Of a stretch of DNA of 49,841 nucleotides, positions 18,879-27,858 are shown in pieces. The stretch is from assembly GCA_022565365.1 (NCBI GenBank), contig JAIUMW010000002.1:1-49841 (forward strand), in the 5' to 3' direction. Under the pieces are notes generated by a model. The model did no database searches and was not told where the DNA came from. It was given only the letters and a program-made list of their open reading frames with translations. The translations under genes were made by a program, and so were the position numbers. Positions within the stretch are counted from its first letter, which is position 1; each line of letters begins with the position of its first letter. The stretch is from Oceanicaulis sp. Lineage in GTDB: Bacteria; Pseudomonadota; Alphaproteobacteria; Caulobacterales; Maricaulaceae.

Positions 18879-19417
18879 CCGCTGGACTCCGCCTCGCCCT
18901 TGCGGCTCTCGCCCTGTCCGCAGCCGGGCAGCCCGCTGGGGCTGCAGCGCCTGCGTCCGCCCAGTCCCCCGATTTCGAGCCCTGGCAGGGGCCGGCGCAA
19001 GCCGCGGTGAACGCTCGGCTCGCCGCGCTGGCGCACGAATGCCGCGCGGACATGAACCGCGCGCTCAATTATGACCCGCAGGAGGTGATCATCGCCGCGG
19101 ACTTCAATCTCGACGGCGTCATCGATCCGGTTCTCGACCAGTCCAAAGTCTATTGCGGCGACTCGCTGGCGCTGTGGGCGGGCACGGGCGGCTCGCCGGT
19201 GCGGATTTACGTCTCCAACGCGCAAGGCGGCTGGGATGAGCATACTACGGGCGGTTTCGCGGGCCGGGTGGAGCTGATCGGCCATGTCCCGGTTTGGCTG
19301 TCGCTGGTGCACGGCACGGCCTGCGACGGCTACGGCGCCCTGCCCTGCGCACAGGCGCTGATCTGGGGCGACGGGGCGTTTCGTTCCGTCGCCGATGGGA
19401 AGACGGATGAACGCTGA
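18875..19417 (+). CDS. Secreted protein with a calcium-loop-like DxNxDGxxD motif
   Basis: The 180-residue product has a signal peptide (about 1-29). The mature chain begins with a helical segment AQAAVNARLAALAHECRADMN. It is followed by IIAADFNLDGVIDPVLDQS, a DxNxDGxxD loop of the kind seen in FG-GAP/EF-hand-like repeats of exported proteins. There are four cysteines (HECRAD, VYCGDS, ACDGYG, LPCAQA). No full domain recognised. It overlaps the upstream Sel1 gene by ATGA, suggesting the two exported products act together. A palindrome lies 5 nt after its stop. Confidence 0.75.
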   Translation: MTAGLRLALAALALSAAGQPAGAAAPASAQSPDFEPWQGPAQAAVNARLAALAHECRADMNRALNYDPQEVIIAADFNLDGVIDPVLDQSKVYCGDSLALWAGTGGSPVRIYVSNAQGGWDEHTTGGFAGRVELIGHVPVWLSLVHGTACDGYGALPCAQALIWGDGAFRSVADGKTDER

Positions 19418-19422
19418 GTGCC

Positions 19423-19434
19423 CTGTTCAGGGGA
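19423..19434. repeat. Palindrome, CCCTG/CAGGG family
   Basis: CCCTG-TT-CAGGG is followed by GGATGG, matching the right arm of the site at 20598. It lies in the 90-nt gap between co-directional genes. Here it could contribute to 3'-end formation, but there is no T-run. Confidence 0.6.
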
Positions 19435-19507
19435 TGGCGGTGGAGACGCAGGCGCGTTGAACATAACGGTTGACGTCCAACAACCGCCAACCCTGCGGAG
19501 CGCCGAC

Positions 19508-20596
19508 ATGACCATGACGTCCCTACGATCCCCGATCCTGTTCGCCGCCCTGCTGGCGCTCACCGCCGCCGCACCGTCTGCGGCTCAGACGAGCGACGAT
19601 GAGCGCGCCGATCTCCTCTTTGAGGAAGCCGAGGCGTTTCAGGAGAGCGGGGATGCGGGCCACGCGCGCGACCGCTTCACGCAGTCCTGCGATCTCGGCC
19701 ATTACGGGGGATGCCTGGAGGCAGGCCCAATGTGGGCGATGGGGGATGGCGGGCCAGCGGACACCGCCATCGCTATCCGCATGTATCGGGGCATGTGCAC
19801 GATCAACAATGACGCGGCCGGGTGCCTGGCGGCCGAACTGACTGCGAACGGAAACGCTGCGCCGGGGCAAGCGCTCCATGCCGAGGGCGAGCGGCTCTTC
19901 GCTGAAGGCGACACCACGGGAGTGAACTTCGCCGCTCTCGCCTGCCGGCTTGGTCATGCTGCGGCGTGCCTTTCGATGGCCGGTAATCTCGACCGTCGAT
20001 TCCCCGGCTTCGATGATGAGGGCTATATGCAAGCCTGCCGGGGAGTTTGGGGTTGCACGGGTGTCGACGAGAATGCATTCGCCTTTCTCCGCAACAACCC
20101 CCAAGTGGTCTGGGCGTTCACGCGCGCCTGCGACCTCGGCTCGGGCGAGGGCTGCCTTGGGCTTGGCGATTTGCTGAACCCCACAGGCCTGTTCGGCGCC
20201 CCGTCCACGCCGGAAAACTGGCGCGGCGCCATCTCGGCCTTTCAGCGCGCCTGCGACGAGCATCAGATGAGCGATGGGTGCGAGCGTTACCGCCGGCTGG
20301 CGGAGCATCCGAGAAACCCCGGCGCCGCAGCGGCCATGGCCCCGCTGGACTGCGCCGTGGCGCTCTATCTGGTCTCAGTCGACGGCCCCCAGTTCCAGGC
20401 GCGCGCCATCGCCGAGGCGAGAGCGGCTGTGCAGGCCCATATCGCCGCCAATGGCGGCGATCAGCTGCAGCTGGAGAACCAGGTCCTCGCGGCGGCGCGG
20501 ACCCGTCTTCAGGCCGTTCAGTCCGGTGCGCAGTCACCGGACGCCGTGCGCCAGGACGTCCAGGCCTGCCGCCGCCAGTTCGGCTTCCAGCCCTGA
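19508..20596 (+). CDS. Secreted cysteine-rich Sel1-repeat protein, paralogue of the next gene
   Basis: ATG 19508 lies after a GGAG and leads a signal peptide (LFAALLALTAAAPSAAQ) in a 362-residue protein. Sel1-like repeats carry paired cysteines: CDLGHYGGC, CTINNDAAGC (x8), CRLGHAAAC, CDLGSGEGC, CDEHQMSDGC (x8). The segment GLFGAPSTPENWRGAISAF, then QRACDEHQMSDGC, corresponds to MFGGRRTPENWAGGAAAY, then RRACDEHAIAEAC, in the next gene. The two therefore arose by tandem duplication. The C-terminal 90 residues are helical (AIAEARAAVQAHIAANGG) and end with a lone CRRQFGFQP. A periplasmic protein-interaction role is inferred from the repeat type. Confidence 0.82.
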   Translation: MTMTSLRSPILFAALLALTAAAPSAAQTSDDERADLLFEEAEAFQESGDAGHARDRFTQSCDLGHYGGCLEAGPMWAMGDGGPADTAIAIRMYRGMCTINNDAAGCLAAELTANGNAAPGQALHAEGERLFAEGDTTGVNFAALACRLGHAAACLSMAGNLDRRFPGFDDEGYMQACRGVWGCTGVDENAFAFLRNNPQVVWAFTRACDLGSGEGCLGLGDLLNPTGLFGAPSTPENWRGAISAFQRACDEHQMSDGCERYRRLAEHPRNPGAAAAMAPLDCAVALYLVSVDGPQFQARAIAEARAAVQAHIAANGGDQLQLENQVLAAARTRLQAVQSGAQSPDAVRQDVQACRRQFGFQP

Positions 20597-20597
20597 G

Positions 20598-20620
20598 CCA
20601 TCCCCCCGATCAGGGGATGG
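20598..20620. repeat. Hairpin of the CCATCCCC/GGGGATGG type
   Basis: Eight-base arms CCATCCCC (20598-20605) and GGGGATGG (20613-20620) surround CCGATCA, starting one base after the stop at 20596. It shares the GGGGATGG right arm with the site at 19423. It might act as a weak terminator between the two paralogues, though no T-run follows. Confidence 0.6.
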
Positions 20621-20691
20621 CGCAGCGGCCTTGCTCACACAAGCATGTCCCTGGAGGCGGCGCGCCCCCGCATCGATGAAGGAGTATGGAC

Positions 20692-22014
20692 ATGCCCGAG
20701 ACACTGATCCGCTGCACCGCCGCGCTCACAGGTCTTGCCGCCGCCGCCGGCGCCAGCCTCGCCATGATTGCCTCCGCACCCGCCCTCGCCCAGGACGCCG
20801 GCGCGCTGTTTGCGCAGGGGCAGCGGTATCTCGAGATCGATAATCGGATCGACGGACGTATCGCTCTGCGCAGCGCCTGCGAGCTTGATCATATCGAGGC
20901 CTGCAAGGCGTATGGCGACGACCTGAATGTATCAACATTCTTCGGTGACTCAGAAGCGGTGCAAGACCGTTTCTGGGCCTATGGCCGCGCCTGCGATCTG
21001 GGCGACGGCGAGGGGTGTATGAAGCTCGCGAACGCGCAAGCGCCCGACGGCATGTTCGGTGGACGGCGCACGCCGGAGAACTGGGCGGGCGGCGCTGCGG
21101 CCTACCGGCGCGCCTGTGACGAGCACGCCATCGCGGAGGCCTGCTTCCGGCTCGACGAGGTGCTGGGTCATCACGCCAACCCGAACCGCAATGCGATGGC
21201 GGGCCGGACCTATCGCGACCGCGCCTGTGAACTGGGGCTGCAGGCCGCGTGCAATGTTTCTGCGAACGAACGCGCCGCCGTCAATGTGCGCGCCCGTGAG
21301 GAGGCGGCGATCGAAGAACACGAGCGCCTCTACGGACCAACCGACAGCCGGGTCCCGGTCGGCCAGGCGTTCTACGATGTGCTGGAGCAAATTCTCCGGA
21401 GCGACGGGCGAACCACCTGGAGCGAGGCCAAGATAACCGCCCTGCGCCGTCACATTCTGGCTGACGGCGTGGTCGATAGCGAAGAGCGCGGCCTGATAGT
21501 GGAGATGACCTTTCCGCGCCTGCGGGTGTTCAACATCTATCCCTCCAGCCAACCGGACCCCTTCTCGGGAGATTATCTGTCATCCACCCCGGTCAGCGCT
21601 GAGGCGCTGCGGTCCAGCCTTCTGGCGCTCCTCGACCATACGTCGGCCGATCTGAGCTGGGACGAAGCCGACCGGCCCGGGACCATGCGGCGGCTGTTCG
21701 ACGCCACCCTTCGCTCGCCGGGACTGGAAGCGCAGGCCCGGGCGGTGATCGCTGAACAGGTCGCCCGGCTCGCCGCCGCCTCGACAGTGGAAAACGCCTA
21801 CGGGCCGCTGCGCGGGTTCATCAGCGAATCCATGGGCGTGGTGAACACTTATGAAGGCGGCGACAACGCCGCCGTGCGCTGGGTGTTGCACGACGCCATC
21901 GTTGAAGGCGTCGACGGCGCGCCGCTGACGATGCCCCGCTTTCTCTACAACTGGATCAGGCCCGGCGGGCATACGGGGCCGGAGAGACCCCGCCCGCAGC
22001 AGGAACAGCGCTAA
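20692..22014 (+). CDS. Secreted Sel1-repeat protein with TerB-like C-terminal half
   Basis: AAGGAG sits 8 nt before ATG 20692; the earlier ATG at 20686 is too close to it. The 440-residue product has a signal peptide (ASLAMIASAPALAQ). Sel1-like repeats with cysteine pairs fill about residues 35-185: CELDHIEAC, CDLGDGEGC, CDEHAIAEAC (x8), CELGLQAAC. After a charged linker, residues 215-300 (ILRSDGRTTWSEAKITAL, HILADGVVDSEERGLIVEM) resemble the helical, acidic TerB/DjlA-like fold. The last 140 residues are unassigned. It is a paralogue of the preceding gene that gained a new C-terminus. Confidence 0.8.
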   Translation: MPETLIRCTAALTGLAAAAGASLAMIASAPALAQDAGALFAQGQRYLEIDNRIDGRIALRSACELDHIEACKAYGDDLNVSTFFGDSEAVQDRFWAYGRACDLGDGEGCMKLANAQAPDGMFGGRRTPENWAGGAAAYRRACDEHAIAEACFRLDEVLGHHANPNRNAMAGRTYRDRACELGLQAACNVSANERAAVNVRAREEAAIEEHERLYGPTDSRVPVGQAFYDVLEQILRSDGRTTWSEAKITALRRHILADGVVDSEERGLIVEMTFPRLRVFNIYPSSQPDPFSGDYLSSTPVSAEALRSSLLALLDHTSADLSWDEADRPGTMRRLFDATLRSPGLEAQARAVIAEQVARLAAASTVENAYGPLRGFISESMGVVNTYEGGDNAAVRWVLHDAIVEGVDGAPLTMPRFLYNWIRPGGHTGPERPRPQQEQR

Positions 22015-22391
22015 GCCTCGATCCGCCATTCATGAGGGACCCGGTCCATACAAATGCTCGTCATCAGCCTCGCCTCCGCCAGGTTCACCGCGCCGGGCCG
22101 TGGAAGACGCAGGCTTCGACAATCGGGCCGTGACGACGGATCGGGCGGTTGAGCAACCGCGCGCCGGGCCGCGCTGTACGCATGAACAACAAGGCGCACC
22201 GGTGGCGCGCCTTCCGTTTCCCGGCGTCAGGCGTGGCGGACTCGGGCCAAGTCTGAAGCAGCTTCTCGCCTCGCGATGCAAGCGGCGAAGCCGGGAACGG
22301 CGCTTCACCTCTGACAGGGCTCTTGTCAGCAACGCCAATTGTCGCTATTAACATTCATGTAAGTGTGAATTGCTTTGTGAGGACCTGTCCC
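22015..22391. other. Gene-free gap before the hydrolase gene
   Basis: No convincing gene is present. An inverted repeat AAGGCGC ... GCGCCTT (about 22190-22213) may be a 3'-end hairpin for the Sel1 gene. The AT-rich stretch at 22335-22375 is the probable promoter region of the hydrolase gene at 22392, but I could not define its elements. Confidence 0.35.
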
Positions 22392-23249
22392 ATGGCGACC
22401 CATCGCGTTACACCCTCCGATCTCGTCATTCACCGGCGGGACATGAAGTTCGGCCGAGAGGCGGCGCATCCGCGCTGGTGGCTTGGTGAGGACCCCGGGC
22501 GCACGGCTTTCTTCAACGCCCTGTCCTCAACCTTCCCGATCGGGGAGAAATTCTTCATGACGTCGGTCAAGCACTTCCGTGACGGCGCGCCCGAACCGCT
22601 GCGCAGCCAGATCGACGACTTCATGTATCAAGAATCAATTCATTCGCGTGAGCACGCTCTTTTCAACCGCCAGGCCGAGGACGCCGGATACGACATCAAG
22701 CCGCTTGAGGCGCGCACGCGGGCGACCGTCGAGTGGGCGCGTTCGCGCCCGCCCTTGATCCAGCTGGCGGCGACCTGCGCTCTCGAGCATTTCACGGCGG
22801 TGCTCGCCCACGCCCTGCTCTCCGACGCCCGGCACATGAAGGGCGCAAGCTCAGACGCGCATAGCTTGTGGCGCTGGCACGCGATCGAGGAGATCGAGCA
22901 CAAGGCGGTCGCCTACGACACCTGGCTCTATGTCACGCGGCATCACACCGGGCTGCGCCGCTGGGCCCGGCGCAGCGTGGTGATGGCCACGGCGACGGCG
23001 CGTTTCCACTGGGTGATCTATCGCAATACCGCAGACCTTCTGAAACAGGACGGGAAGAACACGTTGGGCGCCTGGGCGAAGCTGCTGGGTTATCTCTATG
23101 GCAGGCCGGGTCCGATGCGGCTGCTGGTCCAGGGCGCAATCGGCTACATGCGGCCAGGCTTCCATCCGTGGCACAAGGATGATCGTGATCTTGTGGCCGG
23201 GGCGCTCGCCTCGCTCAACACGTCCGGCGCAAAGGCGCCCGCAGAATGA
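22392..23249 (+). CDS. Predicted metal-dependent hydrolase (PF10118 type)
   Basis: The product has 285 residues from ATG 22392, with GAGG upstream; an earlier frame opening at 22323 adds residues without similarity. Features typical of this DUF/PF10118 family are FPIGEKFFMTSVKHFRD, IHSREHALFN, LEHFTAVLAH and WHAIEEIEHKAVAYD. The conserved E/H residues (QESIHSREH, EEIEHK) look like ferritin-like di-metal ligands. Members are annotated as hydrolases, but the reaction is not established. The stop overlaps the next start (ATGA). Confidence 0.85.
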   Translation: MATHRVTPSDLVIHRRDMKFGREAAHPRWWLGEDPGRTAFFNALSSTFPIGEKFFMTSVKHFRDGAPEPLRSQIDDFMYQESIHSREHALFNRQAEDAGYDIKPLEARTRATVEWARSRPPLIQLAATCALEHFTAVLAHALLSDARHMKGASSDAHSLWRWHAIEEIEHKAVAYDTWLYVTRHHTGLRRWARRSVVMATATARFHWVIYRNTADLLKQDGKNTLGAWAKLLGYLYGRPGPMRLLVQGAIGYMRPGFHPWHKDDRDLVAGALASLNTSGAKAPAE

Positions 23250-23677
23250 ATATATGTGTGCTTCTCGCCGCAGCGGTCTCGGTGGTGGCCGCCGCCGGTT
23301 CGCCGCCGCCGCCGGACACGCCGGACATCACCGGTCTCTGGGACACGGGCTCCGGCGGCGGGCAGGTCGAGATCTATCATTGCGGCGCGGATCTTTGCGG
23401 ACGGCTCGCCGACGCTGCCGCCTTGCGCGTCGATCCCGATCAGCGCGACGTGCGCAATCCCGACCGTTCCCTACGTGACCGGCCGCTGCTTGGCCTGGTT
23501 GTCCTGCGCGATTTTTCGGGCGGGCCGGCCCAATGGCGCGGCGGACCGGTATATGACCCGCAAACAGGCGACGGGGCCCGCAATGGCGTGCTCCGTCTGC
23601 GCGAGGATGGGCGACTGGAGGTGAAGGGCTGCGTGGCCTTTGTGTGCAGAACGCGCATCTGGACGCGGGCCGGATGA
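23246..23677 (+). CDS. DUF2147-family exported protein
   Basis: The 143-residue product has a short signal peptide (residues 1-17). The DUF2147 pattern follows: DITGLWDTGSGGGQVEIYHCG at the front, DLCGRLA, a central VVLRDFSGG, GPVYDPQTGDGARNGVLRL, and LEVKGCVAFVCRTRIWTRA at the end. DUF2147 proteins are small lipocalin-like periplasmic domains of unknown function. It is translationally coupled to the PF10118 hydrolase by ATGA. Confidence 0.88.
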   Translation: MNICVLLAAAVSVVAAAGSPPPPDTPDITGLWDTGSGGGQVEIYHCGADLCGRLADAAALRVDPDQRDVRNPDRSLRDRPLLGLVVLRDFSGGPAQWRGGPVYDPQTGDGARNGVLRLREDGRLEVKGCVAFVCRTRIWTRAG

Positions 23678-23694
23678 CATCGTGGCGGCGGCGG

Positions 23695-24330
23695 TCAGAG
23701 ACCGCCCTTCGGCTTTTCCAGGAAAGCGGGCAGGAGGTCGGCGACGATGCGGCGGCCTGCGTTCTCGTCCTGGCCAAGCATGTCACGCAGCGCCGGGCCG
23801 ATCAGCGCATCGCCGAAGGCGCTGATGGCGATCAGCAGCACGGCGGCCTTGATCTGTTCGCGCGGCAGCTGGGGGGCGTGCCCCAGCGTGTCGTCGACGG
23901 CATCGACCAGATCGATAACAGCCTGCCGCACCGGCTCCAGGCGGGAAGGGTTGTCGGTGGTGACGATCCAGGCGGCGAGCCGCCCGGCGCCGCCCTCTCC
24001 GAAGGCGTCGAAGGCTGCGCCCACCAGCTCCAGCGGCGCGCCTTCGTCCGTTCGCAAGCGGGCCACCGCTGCGTCGAGCGCCTGGCGAAGATCGCTGACC
24101 ATGGATCCCATCAGCGCGGCCTGGAGGTCGGCGGCTGATCCGAAATGGTGGATGAGGTTGGCGTGCGTGACGCCGATCTTCTGGGCCACGGCCGCGAGGG
24201 TCACCGCGTCAGGGCCGCCTGCGAGCAGCAGGCTGCGCGCTGCGGCCAGCGCTTCTTCGCGCGCCTGTTCAGGCGTTCGCCGCCGCCGCTTGGCAGGTTT
24301 ATCCGTCGACCTTGGAGCTAATGACTTCAC
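23695..24330 (-). CDS. TetR/AcrR-family transcriptional regulator
   Basis: Starting at GTG 24328-24330 gives 211 residues. The HTH is at about residues 15-65: EQAREEALAAARSLLLAGG, VTLAAVAQKIGVTHANLIHHF. The C-terminal ligand-binding half is all-helical. The frame remains open far upstream, but the added sequence is not protein-like. It is divergent from the TBDR gene at 24644. A 20-bp near-palindrome between them is the natural operator candidate, so it probably controls that receptor gene and itself. Confidence 0.9.
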   Translation of the reverse strand: MKSLAPRSTDKPAKRRRRTPEQAREEALAAARSLLLAGGPDAVTLAAVAQKIGVTHANLIHHFGSAADLQAALMGSMVSDLRQALDAAVARLRTDEGAPLELVGAAFDAFGEGGAGRLAAWIVTTDNPSRLEPVRQAVIDLVDAVDDTLGHAPQLPREQIKAAVLLIAISAFGDALIGPALRDMLGQDENAGRRIVADLLPAFLEKPKGGL

Positions 24331-24473
24331 TGTAGATAGGCGCGTGTGGTTAGCCCGAACGCCCGAGGAGCACAAGTGAGCCCGGGCAGGCGGCGCCGGC
24401 CTGACGCGCCGGGCCGGGCGGGGAGATCGCTGCAGTCCGGACGCCGAAATCCCCTGTCGGTTGCAAACGGCCT

Positions 24474-24493
24474 TATTGACATCGATATCAATA
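24474..24493. promoter_or_regulatory. 20-bp near-palindrome, candidate TetR operator, with overlapping -35 hexamers
   Basis: TATTGAC-ATCGAT-ATCAATA reads nearly the same on both strands; only one symmetric pair (C/A) breaks it. A second TATTGAC half-site follows at 24495-24501. TTGACA hexamers occur at 24476-24481 and 24497-24502. The latter is 17 nt before TCGGAT, a weak -10. The site is an island of AT-rich sequence in the 313-bp gap between the divergent TetR and TBDR genes. Confidence 0.6.
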
Positions 24494-24643
24494 GTATTGA
24501 CACTTGCGTCAGTAACTGGTCGGATGGGTTGTTCCGGGGCAGAAACCGCCGCTGTCGCAAAACGGAGTACCCGGCGGGAACCGCCTTTCCCAAAGGCCGC
24601 CATAGAGAGTGGCCCGGAAAGGCAGGCAAGTGGGAGGACAACG

Positions 24644-27600
24644 ATGCGAGATTTCGCGAGCGAACGCGCATGCCTGGCTGCGGGCGTGTCTTTGATTGCA
24701 CTTTGTATGGCCACAGGGACGGCCCTGGCGCAGACCGCTCCCGAGCCGCAGGGCGATGATCGGCGGCAGGTCTCCGATGTGATCACCGTGACGGCGCAAA
24801 AGCGCGAGGAGAACATTCAGGATGTGCCGATCGCGGTGTCCGCGTTCAGCACTGACGACCTGAATATGCGCGGAATCGAGGGGGGGTCGGAATTGCTGCG
24901 CGCGATCCCGAACGTTGCTTTCTCGAAGAATAATTTCTCAATGTACAACTTCTCGATCCGCGGTATCGGGACTCAGGCCATTTCGGCGTCGAGCGATCCG
25001 GCCGTGGCGATCAGTTTCAACAACTCGCCGCTGATCCGGAACCGGCTGTTCGAACAGGAGTATTTCGACATCCAGCGGGTCGAGGTTTTGCGCGGACCTC
25101 AAGGCACGCTCTATGGCCGCAACGCGACCGGCGGCGTTGTGAACATGATCCCCAACCTGCCTGAGCCGGGCCTGTTCGAGGGCTCGATCGAGGGGGAAAT
25201 CGGGGGATATGACAGCCGGCGGCTGCGTGGCTTCATCAACCTTCCGCTCGGCGACACGTTCGCCGTGCGGCTGGCCGGCGCGGCGACCCGGCGCGACGGG
25301 TTCGACTATAATCTCTATTCGGACCGTCACGTGAATGATCGCGATTTGTGGTCGACCCGGGTCTCTGCGCTCTGGCGACCCAATGACCGGTTCAGCGCGA
25401 ATCTGATCTGGGAGCATTTCGAAGAGGATGACAGCCGGTCGCGCACCGGCAAGCAATTGTGCACCACGGATCCGGGCTCAACACAGATTGGCGGCACGCC
25501 GGTTCCCGCCGGGACCGTCGCCGGGTTGGAGATCGGCACGGTGCTCCAGGATCAGTTCAGCCAGGGCTGCCTGCCGGGGTCTCTGTATGCGGATGCCGCC
25601 TACAACGCGCCCAATGGCGGCTCGCTGACGATCGTGCGCGCGGCCAGCCTTTTCATGACGCATGGCTTTGATGCAAACGGCGATCTGATGCGTGCGCCTG
25701 CGCTGGGCCAGGATCCGTTCGCCGGCGCCGTGGTGTCCCGCGACATGCGCGAGATCAATGCCGCGATAGACCCGCGTTTCAGGGCCGAAAACGACGTCTT
25801 CCAGCTCAACCTGGCGCTCGAGCTGACAGACAATCTCACCCTTTATTCGCAGACGGCCTACACCACGGACTCCTACTGGTCGACCCAGGACTATGGCCGT
25901 TTCCTGTCCGACCCGATCTTTCCGGACACCAGCCAAAGCCTCGACGCCGGTGGAAACCCGGCCCCGTCCCCGTTCGCACCTGGCGGGATCTACACAGACC
26001 CGCAGCTCGGCCCGTCCTCGCGCATGCTGTCCGCCGATCTCAGCCGGTCCGACAACTCGCAATGGTATCAGGAGCTCCGCCTCCAATCGAGTTTCGACCA
26101 CGGATTCAATTTCAGCCTCGGGGCCAACTATCTCCGCTTTGAGTCGCAGGACGACTATTTCGTCTTCAGCAATCTCTTCACGGCGATGGCGGAGTACAAC
26201 TATAATGACCAGGTGTACCCGGTGACGACCCCGACCGCCCTGTGCGACGAAAACTATTATGGCGGGATCGCGGCGCCATCGCCGGTGTTTACCGAATGCG
26301 TCTATGTCGATCCCACCTCCATCGACAACCTCGCCGGGGACGGGCACAATTATTTCCGGAGCCTGAATGTTGTCGAAACACGCTCTTGGGCTGCGTTCGG
26401 CGAGGGGTATTGGGAGATCAGCCCCGAGCTGCGCCTGACCCTGGGCCTGCGCTATACTGACGACCGGAAGACCTCGACCCCCTATCCCAGCCAGCTCCTG
26501 CTGGGCGCTCAGATTGATGGCGGGCCGGGGAGTTGTCGGGCGGGTATTCCCGCCGGGGCTACCAGGCCGATCCCGATGTCGAACTGGGCTGGCGGGCCCT
26601 GACCGGCCGGGCGGTGGTCGACTGGATGCCGAACCTCGCGTTTACCGATAGTACGCTCGTCTACGCCTCCTACTCCCGCGGCTACAAGGGCGGCGGCACA
26701 AACCCGCCGCGGGCCGAGATCAATCCCGACGTTATTCAGTACCAGCCCCTGGAGGGGACATTCGAGCCGGAATATGTCGACGCGTTCGAGATTGGCGCGA
26801 AGAACACGTTCGCCAACGGCCGCGGCACGCTGAACCTCACGGGCTTCTGGTACGAGTATGAAGACTATCAGGTCTCCCAGATCGTCGATCGAATCTCGCT
26901 GAACGAGAATTTCGACGCCCGGATCTGGGGACTGGAACTGGAAGCCATGTTCCGCCCGGCGCCCGATTTCCAGGTCGACGGGAATATCGGCTATCTCAAC
27001 ACCCGGATCGCCGATGGGCAGGGGTCGATCGACGTCATGAACCGCACGGCGGGCCAAGACGGCTGGACCTTGCTGCGTCCCTGGGTCCAGGTGCCGTCGA
27101 ACTGCATTGCCCCGACAGAGCATGTCGAAACCATCCTGCAGATGGGGGCGATGTTTCCGGCGAACATCACCTCCGGCGCTCTGACGGCGCTGTGCGGCGG
27201 CGCCTACCGCTATGGCAGTTTCGATCCGAACTTCAACACCACGCTTCCGTTCTGGCAGTTTTACGGTTTCACCTATGACCCGTTCACCGAGGCGCCCAAT
27301 GGCGGGCGCGGGTTCGAGACCGATCTGAGCGGGAACGAACTGCCCAACGCGCCCAACTGGACCGTCAATATCGGCGCCCAGTACACCTTCCGTTTCAACG
27401 GTTGGGAGATGACGCCGCGGGTGGACTATTTCTGGCAGGGCGAAAGCTATTTCCGCGTCTACAACACCGATTACGACCGGCTGGAGGCCTGGGACAATCT
27501 CAACCTCACTGTGACCCTGGCGCGGCCGCGCGATGGCCTCGTCATCCAGGGTTATGTCAGGAACGCCCTGGACGATGCGCCCATCGTGGGCGCCTTCACC

Positions 27601-27684
27601 AATAGCGATGACACGGGTCTGTCGACCAATGTGTTCACCCTGGATCCGCGGATCTGGGGTCTGAGCATTCGTACATCGTTCTGA
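24644..27684 (+). pseudogene. TonB-dependent receptor, frameshifted
   Basis: GGGAGG precedes ATG 24644, followed by a signal peptide and a plug with DVITVTAQKREENIQDVPIAV and SIRGIGTQAISASSDPAVAI. The barrel reading continues in one frame to about 26520 (LRLTLGLRYTDDRKTSTPY). It then resumes in the frame one base earlier from about 26530 (ELSGGYSRRGYQADPDVELGW ... SYSRGYKGGGTNPP) to a normal end LSIRTSF at 27684. A loss of one base near the GGGCCGGGGAG tract at about 26521-26532 explains this. It may be a real mutation or a sequence error. If repaired, the protein is about 1013 residues. Substrate unknown; a TetR gene is divergent. Confidence 0.85.
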
Positions 27685-27695
27685 CGGAATGACGG

Positions 27696-27719
27696 GCGGG
27701 CGCCGGTCTCGGCGCCCGC
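27696..27719 (+). terminator. GC-rich hairpin after the TBDR
   Basis: Perfect 10-bp arms GCGGGCGCCG and CGGCGCCCGC enclose loop GTCT, 11 nt after the TBDR stop. There is no T-run, but position and strength suggest a transcript end. It lies upstream of the truncated efflux gene. Confidence 0.55.
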
Positions 27720-27858
27720 ACGCGCCCGCACCTGCGGCTGGTTCGGCGCCAGCCGGCGTGTCCGGGGACGGACAGGCGACCACAAGCCAGGCGGGGGCGG
27801 CGACACGATCACGGGCATCATCTTCGCCCACCGCGCCCTGGCCCAGGCCCAGGAAAGG

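Noticed and set aside
22190-22213. GCACCGGTGGCGC hairpin as a LacI site
   Set aside because: Flanks do not match; better explained as a 3'-end hairpin of the upstream gene.
25478-26347. A 289-codon minus-strand frame opposite the TetR-linked TBDR
   Set aside because: Antisense to a clear receptor sequence, with no start signal or domain.
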